Assembly: GCF_014306625.1 (NCBI RefSeq)
Contig: NZ_JACRYL010000027.1
Coordinates: forward strand, 1 to 54,589
Direction of reading: 5' to 3'
From: Pedobacter fastidiosus
GTDB lineage: Bacteria; Bacteroidota; Bacteroidia; Sphingobacteriales; Sphingobacteriaceae
DNA: 54,589 nt
The position numbers were made by a program, and so were the translations under genes. Below the pieces are notes generated by a model. It had not been told where the DNA came from. It did no database searches and worked only from the letters and a program-made list of their open reading frames with translations. Each line of letters starts with the position of its first letter. Position 1 is the stretch's first letter. Of this stretch, positions 1-8,315 are shown one piece after another.

Positions 1-1
1 C

Positions 2-82
2 AATGGTGTGGACAACGCCCTGGCGGCCAAATTGGGTCGTTTGCTGGAAAGTTGTGATTTTCTGCAGGAACTTAATAAATAG
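2..82 (+). CDS. C-terminal end of an unidentified protein (partial)
   Basis: An open frame enters from the left edge and ends at a TAG after 26 codons, closing with the residues FLQELNK. The residue mix (charged and leucine-rich, helix-like) looks like a real protein tail, but it is too short to assign to a family. No function is proposed. The sequence beyond it to about 260 shows no coding signal. Confidence 0.35.
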   Translation, partial: NGVDNALAAKLGRLLESCDFLQELNK

Positions 83-265
83 CGAATAATCGGTATTGTA
101 ATCAATATTCAACAGGCCACCTCAATGGCACCTTTATGCAACTGCTGGTATAGCAATAGTCTTAACTCAATTCTTTCTTTAACGCTACAAGTACCAATAC
201 TAGCAGAATAATGGAGTAGAGATAATTACAAATAACACAAGGGGCAATGCAACTTAAATCGTATT

Positions 266-460
266 TCAAAATAACAAGCCCCATCCGAGCATCAATACCA
301 CCATTGTAAGAATAAACCAAGCAACTGCCTTAATCAAGGGGTGTGCTGAAATACGAAGTAGCTTGCTTGCAAGAGTAATGATCTTGTAAAATACCTGTAA
401 TCCATTAATTAATGTATTTTCACAACATTTGGGGAATCCAGTTGTTGCTATTACAATCGG
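266..460 (-). pseudogene. Possible decayed small membrane protein
   Basis: On the minus strand an open stretch of 65 codons without an ATG ends in a hydrophobic segment (AWFILTMVVLMLGWGLLF) followed by TGA. Its end resembles in layout the end of the intact membrane protein at 930-1361: a basic stretch, then one hydrophobic helix, then stop. It may be a truncated paralogue. The evidence is only composition and end architecture, so this is tentative. Confidence 0.25.
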
Positions 461-478
461 TTATAATATTGATCGCGC

Positions 479-925
479 ATGAAAAACACTTTGATAATTC
501 TAATCCTGCCCGTTACTCTTGTCTACAAAAATTCTGCAAGGGCTCAAAAAGCCTACGATTGGATTAGTATAAGTCAATTGTAAGAGCAGCCAAGCAACAC
601 TAAAATTGGCAGACGGCTATCTGCTGGCGAATAAAATAACCATCCGCACAAAATTCGGAAAGTAGGTATTTACGCCCTTGGCAAATGAGCCGGATCAACA
701 GGGTGAGTTAAGTTCGAACGCGCGAATTCCACTGGAAAGCACATAGGCAACTCTAGATCATGAATAATGCTTAAAAAGTTAAACGATGCGGAATATCCAT
801 CACAGATTAAATCAGTTTACTGGGATGGTAAGGTACAAAAAGTGGTAGTCTTTAAACAGCAGAATTGAATATGAAGTTCGAACGGACTGTGAAAGAAGCA
901 ACAATTACAAACTAAATTGGCAACA
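479..925 (+). pseudogene. Broken gene for a small secreted protein
   Basis: An ATG opens a typical signal peptide (MKNTLIILILPVTLVYKNSARAQ without its last residues) that runs about 34 codons to a stop. Coding-like sequence then continues in other frames: a stretch containing LKLADGYLLANKITIR, then one with VYWDGKVQKVVVFK, then one ending NNYKLNWQH just before the next gene. The frames change at least twice and an in-frame TAG occurs. The family is not recognised. It reads as a once-exported protein of roughly 140-150 residues now inactivated. Confidence 0.35.
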
Positions 926-929
926 CAGA

Positions 930-1361
930 ATGCGATATTTACTATTTATCATGTTAATAAGCCTGAATTTTTATCTGTTATTCTCCTTTTCTAAAAAATT
1001 TGAACGGCAATACCTCCTAAAATTATTTCCGGCCATGATACCAATTGTTATCGTATTGTTTTTCGGGTTCGGTTTCGCACTGAAATTATTGCACATTCAG
1101 ATGAATTTTGTTACCAGCGAGACCTTAATATCAGCTATGATGTCGTTGATTGTTATATCATTGATCAACTTTGTAAACCAGTTTTTTTCTTACATAGTAG
1201 ATCTGGTTGTCACATTTCATCAAAAGAAAAATGCAGCAAACTTGGGCAGACATCCGATAAAGTTTTTTGTTGATAATCAAATTATGCTAAAGCGTGTTAC
1301 TACGCTAATCTGGTTTTTCGGTTCTGCATTGATGCTTTATGGTATATGGCTCGGCGGTTAG
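930..1361 (+). CDS. Four-helix hypothetical membrane protein
   Basis: A 143-residue protein of unknown family. Hydrophobic segments lie at about residues 2-20, 34-52, 65-90 and 120-140, suggesting an inner-membrane protein with a short basic loop (HQKKNAANLGRHP) between helices three and four. It begins directly after the decayed gene at 479-925 and is the only intact frame in a region of decayed genes, so it may be non-essential. No catalytic or binding motif is visible. Function cannot be inferred. Confidence 0.55.
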   Translation: MRYLLFIMLISLNFYLLFSFSKKFERQYLLKLFPAMIPIVIVLFFGFGFALKLLHIQMNFVTSETLISAMMSLIVISLINFVNQFFSYIVDLVVTFHQKKNAANLGRHPIKFFVDNQIMLKRVTTLIWFFGSALMLYGIWLGG

Positions 1362-1403
1362 CTGTAAGTTCATTTAAATATGTGCTTTTAAGTTTGCAAT
1401 GAT

Positions 1404-2190
1404 ATGAAGGCAATTAAATTAGCGTAGTACATATTGCTGGTGGTTTTTATCCCAGTCTCAGCGATCCTGGTTAAGGCTGTTAATGAATCCGCAACATGGT
1501 CTTAACGACATTGGTCAGTCACAAGATTTCCAGGTAGCCGTTACTGCAGCAGTAATGGAAAGATATATTATCTAAAAGGTGGGTTGGGATATTTTCCGGT
1601 TGAACAGGCTGATGTAGCGACTTTTCAGGCGCGGAACACGGTTAATGACCGGGGAGTAATTTGGTAAGAATGCAAAGCATTTATTTTACAAGACGTCTAT
1701 CATTTCTATCGTCAATCCAGAAGCGATCGTTTACTTAGGGAATAATTATTTTAAAGCGGGCAGCAATGTATTTATGGAAACACATTATTAAAAGCAGCCG
1801 ATGCAGGTTCCTTAAGTTTATCAAAGGATATTATACAGCTGATAAAAGCCACATATACTATAAACAAAGTCTGGTTACAGTAGCAGAAGCTAATACTTTG
1901 AATTCCGACAAAAATTATAAGCTTCCTACCGAATACATGGCTGACCGGCAAAGGTATTTTACAAGGGCGAGGTAATCGAGTCTGCGTATCTCGGTACATT
2001 CACAATTATCTCTATAGAAGATGACTACTGGGAAACCCAGTATGCATTTAATGATAACTATTATTTTTTTAAGAAATATCCTATACTTGTAGATCATGAT
2101 GAACGAAAAAAACATTTACGGCTGTTTAGCATCAATAGTGGCAGAATCGGAGAGTTCAATAAGCTCTTTCCCATCACTCGCAATGATTGA
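1404..2190 (+). pseudogene. DKNYY-repeat family protein, frameshifted
   Basis: The reading starts MKAIKLA, meets an in-frame stop, and resumes with a hydrophobic signal-like segment (YILLVVFIPVSAILVKA). It continues in shifted frames with DKNYY-type repeat features: SNGKIYYLKGG, then ADVATFQARN, then YTADKSHIYYKQSL with AEANTL, then a stretch containing GEVIESAYLGTFTII. Such repeats alternate a D-K-x-x-Y-Y core with a residue set ending in x-T-F. At least three frame changes or stops are needed to join the pieces. The exact 3' end is unclear, because the last 75 bases overlap the antisense remnant of a response regulator. Family assignment is from recall of the repeat pattern. Confidence 0.55.
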
Positions 2191-2304
2191 CACCTCAAAT
2201 CCTTCTCTGATTAACATCTCAATTATACTCTCGTGGAATCACAACTCGTCTTCGGCATATCCGATACGAATAGATAATTTTTTTTTGCTCTTTTGATCCT
2301 CCAT
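2116..2304 (-). pseudogene. Response-regulator receiver domain fragment
   Basis: The minus strand reads MEDQKSKKKLSIRIGYAEDE, then a leucine and an in-frame TGA, then FHESIIEMLIREGFEV and IASDGKELIEL. This is the beta1-alpha1-beta2 part of a LuxR/NarL-type receiver domain: the acidic pocket residues (EDE) and the usual F-x-E-S helix are plain. The frame stops after 63 codons, far short of the phosphoacceptor aspartate, and no HTH follows. It is a dead 5' fragment that overlaps the 3' end of the DKNYY remnant on the other strand. Confidence 0.65.
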
Positions 2305-2563
2305 CTGAAATTGAGTTTCGGTTCTCTCCTCAGAATAAACAACTAAAATGCTTTGAAGAGCAAAAAAAAAATTCTAATTCGCCTCCTATTTAAACAGTAA
2401 TCAAAATGTAATTAGCATTTCAATTCGCAAATACAAGGAAAAACCTGTGGCTAACTTCGAATAGCTAAATCCTTTCTAGCTCAATAATCACCAAACGGCT
2501 GGAGCGTGCTGAATACCCTTCATTGGTAAGAAGTTACTCCAAAGTACGAAACTAAACTGGAGG

Positions 2564-2642
2564 AATCGCCGTATAACGAATGGTACGTACAGTGATGTGA
2601 GAGGACAGGCTGAGAAATAATTCCAGTCTTCCCACTCGATTT
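2564..2642 (+). mobile_element. 3' end (domains V-VI) of a degraded group II intron
   Basis: The stretch contains the block GCCGTAT, a short loop, GGTACGTACAGTG and then GTGAGAGGACAGG, followed by a second hairpin and CCCACTCGATT. This matches the typical 3' end of bacterial group II introns: a domain V hairpin with a GTACGTAC-type distal arm, then the GTGAGAGG junction and domain VI with its bulge. One C-A mismatch weakens the domain V stem. No reverse-transcriptase reading frame is visible upstream, so this is a scar. The assignment is from memory of the motif; a covariance search (Rfam group II D1/D5) would decide it. Confidence 0.45.
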
Positions 2643-2660
2643 TAAGAGCATAATTATTAA

Positions 2661-4775
2661 TCAACTTTTTTTAATACTTATGGCAAGCCCACCTCCATTG
2701 GCAAGCTTTAGTTTCAAAATTGTACCTGCATTGACCTTTAAGGTTTCGATTTTATAAGCTTCGGGATTATTCTTCCAATCAGCCTGATCTGCATCTTTAT
2801 AAATTGTAGCTATATACTTTGCTCCTTTCTCTAAAAAAGTAAGCGGAATAACAGCAGTTCTACCATTTTCATCAGTAATTGAGCCAATAAACCAATTATT
2901 AGTTCCTTTCCCTTTTCTGGCAATTGTAACGTAATCACCTGGCTCAGCTTCAATTATTTTAGTATCATCCCAATCGGTTGGCACATCTTTAATAAACTGA
3001 AAAGCATCCATATGTGCTTCATAGTTTTCAGGGTAATCGGCCGCCATTTGTAAAGGGCTATAAAGCGTTACGTAAAGTGCCAGTTGTTTGGCAAGTGTTG
3101 TATGAACCTGTCTGCTAGGCGCATAAGAAGCATATCCTTTCAATTTGAAAATACCAGGCGTGTAATCCATTGGCCCACCCATAAGCCTTGTAAAAGGTAA
3201 AATGGTTTCATGCTCGGGGGCATTTCCATCACTAAAAGCATTGTATTCATTTCCTCTTCCTGCTTCGCTTGCTATAAAATTTGGATAGGTTCGGTGCAGG
3301 CCAGTTGGCCGCATTGCCTCGTGCACATCGATCATCACTTTGTGATCGGCGGCCTTTTGATTAACGCGATTAAAATGATTAACCATCCATTGCCCATCAT
3401 GATGTTCTCCCCTTGGGATAATCTTACCTACATAACCTGTTTTTACCGCAGGGTAATTAAATTTATTCATAAACCTAAAAGCGGTATCTAATTGGCGTTC
3501 ATAACTGGTTGCTGAGCCCGATGTTTCATTATGCATAATCATTTTCACTCCTTTTGATTCGGCATATGCTGTAATCTCTTTCAAGTCAAAATCAGGATAT
3601 GGTGTAACAAAGTCAAAAACTTCTTCCTTCCAATTGCCAAACCAATCCTCCCAGCCAGTATTCCAACCTTCCACCAAAACTCCTCCTATTCCATTTTTTG
3701 AAGCAAAATCAATATATTTTTTTACATTTTTTGTGTTGGCTCCATGCTTTCCACTAGCTATTAAATTACCATCCATATCAACAGAATTCATACTTTCTGC
3801 ATAACTCCAGGTGCTTTTTCCGGTTTGCATTTCCCACCAAACGCCTACAAATTTCATCGGTTTAATCCAGTCTGTATTTTTAATTACAGATGGTTCGTTT
3901 AAATTCAAGATCATTTTCGAATTCAATATATCACTAGCCTTATCGCTAACAATGATTGTCCTCCAGGGCGTATTAAAAGGAACGTGTAGATAGGCTTTAT
4001 TTCCTAGAGCATCGGGAACTAAATTTGTAGATAGACTCGAGCTGGAACGATCTACATGTAACTGCATAGCTGGATAATTAATTAGAGCAGCTTCATGAAT
4101 ATTAATGTATAAACCGTCGGCAGTTTTTAGCATTAAAGGTGTTTGAACTGCAAATTGATCAGGTACCGTTCTTACGGCGATATCTGTAGCAGCTTTTTGA
4201 ATCTTCCAGGCATCAACCTGACTCAATGCAGAAGTTGTGTAAACATATTCATTTGAGTCATAATCGCCAGGAATCCAAAATGATTTATGATCGCCAGTCA
4301 GGCTAAACTGTGTTAATTCTGCCGTAATGATAAAATAATTGAGTTCTGGCTGCTTAGGAAATTCGTAACGGAAAGCAAATCCATCTTCAAACACCCTGAA
4401 AACGACATCAAGTAATTTAGGATTTTTGCCTTTTTCCTTTAAATGAACTTTTAATTCCTGATAATGATTACGGATCGAACTTACTTCGCCCCAAACTGGT
4501 TTCCAGGATTCATCTTTATCACTTTTATCGGCTCCAAGCAATTCAAAATTGCTATTTAAATTTACCTGATCAGCAAGTTTAAAACCCATGGCAGATTTTT
4601 TTATAATGGGTTTACCTTTATACCAGGCTGCATATTGCGGAACACCATTCTGATCAAGTATAAATTCCAATTTTGTATTACCCAGTTCAGCAACAGCAGA
4701 ATTTTTCTGTTGTGCCATGAGGTTCGTTGCAATCGCTAAACCTAACAAAAAGGTGGCTATCTTTTTTATCATCAT
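2661..4775 (-). CDS. GH97 alpha-glucosidase, inverting SusB type
   Basis: A secreted 704-residue glycoside hydrolase family 97 enzyme. A signal peptide ends at about residue 21 (NLMAQQ). An N-terminal beta-sandwich (about 25-290) precedes the catalytic barrel (about 300-570) and a C-terminal beta domain. Candidate catalytic and calcium-site glutamates are E417 (HNE), E486 (DVHEA) and E510 (GRGNE). Their spacings of 69 and 24 residues equal those of E439, E508 and E532 in Bacteroides SusB. This points to the inverting alpha-glucosidase subgroup rather than the retaining alpha-galactosidase one, which uses an aspartate nucleophile. It is the last gene of the locus, 16 bp after the GH71 gene, and likely trims oligosaccharides in the periplasm. 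Confidence 0.92.
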   Translation of the reverse strand: MMIKKIATFLLGLAIATNLMAQQKNSAVAELGNTKLEFILDQNGVPQYAAWYKGKPIIKKSAMGFKLADQVNLNSNFELLGADKSDKDESWKPVWGEVSSIRNHYQELKVHLKEKGKNPKLLDVVFRVFEDGFAFRYEFPKQPELNYFIITAELTQFSLTGDHKSFWIPGDYDSNEYVYTTSALSQVDAWKIQKAATDIAVRTVPDQFAVQTPLMLKTADGLYINIHEAALINYPAMQLHVDRSSSSLSTNLVPDALGNKAYLHVPFNTPWRTIIVSDKASDILNSKMILNLNEPSVIKNTDWIKPMKFVGVWWEMQTGKSTWSYAESMNSVDMDGNLIASGKHGANTKNVKKYIDFASKNGIGGVLVEGWNTGWEDWFGNWKEEVFDFVTPYPDFDLKEITAYAESKGVKMIMHNETSGSATSYERQLDTAFRFMNKFNYPAVKTGYVGKIIPRGEHHDGQWMVNHFNRVNQKAADHKVMIDVHEAMRPTGLHRTYPNFIASEAGRGNEYNAFSDGNAPEHETILPFTRLMGGPMDYTPGIFKLKGYASYAPSRQVHTTLAKQLALYVTLYSPLQMAADYPENYEAHMDAFQFIKDVPTDWDDTKIIEAEPGDYVTIARKGKGTNNWFIGSITDENGRTAVIPLTFLEKGAKYIATIYKDADQADWKNNPEAYKIETLKVNAGTILKLKLANGGGLAISIKKS

Positions 4776-4791
4776 AAATTGTGTTTAGCTT

Positions 4792-6417
4792 TTAGTGTTT
4801 TCTACCAAAAGCGGGATTATATTCTGTAGAAAAAATTGGTTTAAATCCTTCAAACAGATTATTATAAAAACTATTAAATTCTGTGCTGTATGAATAAGTT
4901 ATTCTGTCAGCCCGATAAGGTGTGTTTGTAATGCCTTCCGGTGTAATTAGTTCTGCAACGGTTTTATTGTTTCGTAAAACAGATAACTTAACGATTCCTT
5001 CTTTCATTGGAAATTTTGAAACAGAAAGACCACCTGATGCATTAATGAACTGATTATTCAACCTGATTTTTGCTGAAGATTTTAATATAGTGACAACTTC
5101 TATTGAGTCTTCTGTTTCAGGAGAAATGGTTTCTTTTTGAAAAGCGACTACAGGAATATGAAATGGTTCGGGTAAAATATCATGCCTATACTTTTTGAAG
5201 AAAACAATACCAACATCTTTTCCTGCGTAAGGCGATTCGAGCCCTTTCCATTTGCTTTTATAATAATTTAAGAGGATTGAAAATCCTTCATTATGATTAA
5301 TTTCCGGTGCCAGATGATGTCCTTCAGGATAATCGTTCCAGGTAATTACATTAATTATTGAAGCATCTTTTTCAATTCCAAACTCCAGAAGTTTCCTGAA
5401 ATTATAGGAAAGCCCAGTGGTGATATATTTTCGTTCTACATTGTCAATTCCAGCGTTTACAGCATCTTTTACGTTGTGATACATGTTCCATGTTCCTTTT
5501 TTAAGCAACTTAGATGTATAAAAATCATTAAAAACAGAAGCTGTGAAGGTTCTTTTCCGTTCTTTGCATTGTGCTGCAATTCGATTTCCAATATAATTGT
5601 GATCATAAGGTAATGTCCAGATCCACGTTGCCGGGAAATAATCCAGAAATGCATTTAAATCTTCTTCGCTAATCTCTTTATTGATGGTAAAAACACAAGC
5701 AAATCTTTCATTTACCGCATTGGATAATCTTTGGTAAGCCCTCGCGATGTAATATTGATTTGGTAAGCCTTTTTTATCATTAGGAATATCGGCCAGATTT
5801 TCACCATCCCATTGATAAATAATTAATCTGCCATCAGGCGTACGAAGCCAATGTTTATTGGTTCTGCCCGCAGCATCTAATATGCTATTCATTCTTCTGG
5901 CGAATTCGGCTATCTTCTGTTCTTCAGTACTTCCATCAGGATGAGAAATGCAAAAGGTAAATTTAAAATCAATATTTTTTTCGTCCGCAACCTTTAAATA
6001 GGCTTTGATAATCTCATCCGATGAAGGATTTCCTAAAGTATAATAAAATTGAAATCCATCAATTCCCGAACGAATAGCAGCTCTCATTTCAAATTCAACA
6101 GCCTCTTCTAATGATGCATTTGCAAGTAAACTATCAGACATTACTTTTACCTGCGTTAAGCCACCTAACGGAGCCGAAACGTTGCCCTTTCCAGCATAAT
6201 AATCTGGGTTACAACTATCTTCAAGTGGATGTCCCCTAAATCGAATAATATTAGTCATGCAATGTGCAATTACTAATTTCTGATCGGTAAGCGGCAGGCT
6301 ATACTCCGGCAGGTTTTTCAGAGAATCTTGTGCCCATAAATAATTGCAGCTGCTGAGAAAGAAAAAACAAAAGACAAGAAGAATACCTTCGGTCTTTAAT
6401 GCACGAATAAGTGTCAT
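4792..6417 (-). CDS. GH71-like endo-alpha-1,3-glucanase lipoprotein
   Basis: 541 residues with a lipoprotein signal (LSSC, cysteine at residue 24), so probably anchored to the outer membrane. The sequence fits GH71 (mutanase): an early strand KLVIAHCM at about 47-54, a helix with EFEMRAAIRSGIDGFQFYY at about 108-126, and the late motif VITWNDYPEG at about 357-366, close to the E-x-x-T-W-N-D-x-x-E pattern of GH71. About 150 residues follow the barrel and may form a beta-sandwich. Its place between GH97 and susD suggests it cuts an alpha-1,3-glucan outside the cell before SusC/D import. Family call is by motif recall; a related barrel family is the alternative. Confidence 0.75.
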   Translation of the reverse strand: MTLIRALKTEGILLVFCFFFLSSCNYLWAQDSLKNLPEYSLPLTDQKLVIAHCMTNIIRFRGHPLEDSCNPDYYAGKGNVSAPLGGLTQVKVMSDSLLANASLEEAVEFEMRAAIRSGIDGFQFYYTLGNPSSDEIIKAYLKVADEKNIDFKFTFCISHPDGSTEEQKIAEFARRMNSILDAAGRTNKHWLRTPDGRLIIYQWDGENLADIPNDKKGLPNQYYIARAYQRLSNAVNERFACVFTINKEISEEDLNAFLDYFPATWIWTLPYDHNYIGNRIAAQCKERKRTFTASVFNDFYTSKLLKKGTWNMYHNVKDAVNAGIDNVERKYITTGLSYNFRKLLEFGIEKDASIINVITWNDYPEGHHLAPEINHNEGFSILLNYYKSKWKGLESPYAGKDVGIVFFKKYRHDILPEPFHIPVVAFQKETISPETEDSIEVVTILKSSAKIRLNNQFINASGGLSVSKFPMKEGIVKLSVLRNNKTVAELITPEGITNTPYRADRITYSYSTEFNSFYNNLFEGFKPIFSTEYNPAFGRKH

Positions 6418-6475
6418 AATCTAAAAGATAAATGCATGCAAGACTTGAAAAAATAAGTCTTGCATGTATAGATTT

Positions 6476-8296
6476 CTAATAACCAGGATTTTGTTGTCCT
6501 GCTATTTTAGCATTTGCATTAAACTCTGTTAAAGGAATTGGCCATGAATAGCTTTTTGCCTCGTTAAAGGTTAATGGTGTACTTAAATTTCTGGCTGTTC
6601 CGTAGAATGTTGCCTCCTGAGGGCCAAGCCTCCAGCGACAAACATCGAACCACCAGATTCCTTCGTGAAAAAATTCTGCCCAACGTTCGTAACGCAATGG
6701 ATTTGTTCCTAAAACCGGGTCGCTAATTGCAGGAGTTGCAGCCGTTAATGAAGTATAATCTCTTGCAGAAACTGTATTAATTGGTAAATCATAAGCTCTT
6801 CTATGAACTTTGTTAATATATTCCAAACCAGTTACAGCATCTCCCGAACCGATACTAGCTTCAGCATAAAGCAAATAAATATCCGCCATGCGTAAAAAGT
6901 ACCAGTTCCATTTATCATAATTCACATTGTTGATGTGGTAATCAATCGCTGCATATTTTCTAAATCCCCAACCATATGTATTCGGCTGTCCGGCAAGGTA
7001 ATCTGGTTTAGAAACAGGTACATTTTGTTTTGGTGCACCATTCCAATCTGTATTTAACACATCAACCCAAGGTTGAACTAAGTTTACATACAAACGTGGA
7101 TCGGCCGTTTTATTGGTTCTTACTAATTGAGCCTGGGCTTTGTAAACCGGATCCATTACCTGTGCCGGATTACTGAAACTAGCAGGTTTTGTATTATCAA
7201 AAGCAGGATTGGTAACCAAATTATAATAGCCCAAAGGATAACCGAAACGGGTTACGTTTTTATCATGAACACCCAAATTACCGCCATAGCCAAGTGGTCT
7301 TGCACCAGTTTCAGTTCCGGCTTCGCTTAAAATATATGGCGACCAGATTACTCCATTTAAGGTGGAAGCATTAGGAACACCACCCCAAGGACCATAATTA
7401 CCCTTGTTATCTGCATCAACGTTAAGCTCGAATAAAGATTCTTCATTAAATTCGTTAGCTGTATTTCCGTTAAAAGCGTCTTTATATTTTGCGAAAGGCA
7501 TTAAAGTTTTTCCGCTATTATTAATTACATCAAGCAAAGTCGTTTTTGCATTTGCCCAATCTTCTGTAAAAACATAAGCTTTTCCTAATAAGGCCTTAGC
7601 CGACCATTTTGTTGCTCTACCAATTTCTGCAGCTGGCCAAACTTTTGCATCTAATAAGGCAGCGGCATCTTTCAAATCTGCTTTAATAAAATCCCAAACC
7701 GCTTTTGTAGTTGCTCTTGCCTGTTGTGTAGTTTCGACATTTTTAGGTACTTCCTTGTATAAAGGAATCCCCATTTTACCTTCGTTAACACCGCCAGCTT
7801 TTATATAAGCTTCGCCAAAAAGTGTTTCCAATTGGAAATAGTAAAAGGCACGCATAAATTTGGCTTGGCCACGAATGGCGTCTATATCTGCTTTTTGAGC
7901 CGATGAAGCTTTATTTGCTTCAAAAAAATCAGCCGCTGCAAGAGTAACATTACATGTGGTTACGCCCGCATATAGGGCTGTCCAGGCATTTTGCGATTTT
8001 CCGTTTGTTACACTTAGGTTGTTGGCAGTCATTTCATTCCATGCCGCATCGCCATTATAATTTGCATCACCTGTATGGGTAGAATTTTCAAGTGCTTTAG
8101 GCATCAATTCAAATCCCCATAAACCAATACTTTTTAAATTTCCGTAAGCCGGAGCAAGTATTGTATTGAGTTCATCAAGTGTATTAGGAAAGGATGAAGT
8201 AGACACTCTATCGGTTGGAACAACCAGAGCGGGATCTTTTTTACAACCGGCTAATAATCCAAGAGCCAGTATTGTAATATATATTTTTTTATACAT
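6476..8296 (-). CDS. SusD/RagB-family glycan-binding lipoprotein
   Basis: Outer-membrane surface lipoprotein that captures glycan for its SusC partner. I place the start at the second possible ATG (MYKKIYITILALGLLAGC), because this gives a proper lipoprotein signal with the lipidated cysteine at residue 18. The longer frame would overlap susC by 14 bp. The SusD fold is shown by the helical repeats (FMRAFYYFQLETLFGEAY; YNVSK-like spacing later), the late LRMADIYLLYAEA block and the C-terminal RYERWAEFFHEGIWWFDVCRW block. It ends NPGY, as SusD proteins usually do. The gene lies 19 bp after susC. Confidence 0.93.
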   Translation of the reverse strand: MYKKIYITILALGLLAGCKKDPALVVPTDRVSTSSFPNTLDELNTILAPAYGNLKSIGLWGFELMPKALENSTHTGDANYNGDAAWNEMTANNLSVTNGKSQNAWTALYAGVTTCNVTLAAADFFEANKASSAQKADIDAIRGQAKFMRAFYYFQLETLFGEAYIKAGGVNEGKMGIPLYKEVPKNVETTQQARATTKAVWDFIKADLKDAAALLDAKVWPAAEIGRATKWSAKALLGKAYVFTEDWANAKTTLLDVINNSGKTLMPFAKYKDAFNGNTANEFNEESLFELNVDADNKGNYGPWGGVPNASTLNGVIWSPYILSEAGTETGARPLGYGGNLGVHDKNVTRFGYPLGYYNLVTNPAFDNTKPASFSNPAQVMDPVYKAQAQLVRTNKTADPRLYVNLVQPWVDVLNTDWNGAPKQNVPVSKPDYLAGQPNTYGWGFRKYAAIDYHINNVNYDKWNWYFLRMADIYLLYAEASIGSGDAVTGLEYINKVHRRAYDLPINTVSARDYTSLTAATPAISDPVLGTNPLRYERWAEFFHEGIWWFDVCRWRLGPQEATFYGTARNLSTPLTFNEAKSYSWPIPLTEFNANAKIAGQQNPGY

Positions 8297-8315
8297 CTTA
8301 TTGTTTTTATAGCTT

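Noticed and set aside
3210..3491. 93-codon plus-strand frame inside the GH97 gene
   Set aside because: A shadow of the GH97 coding strand, whose translation is strongly conserved.
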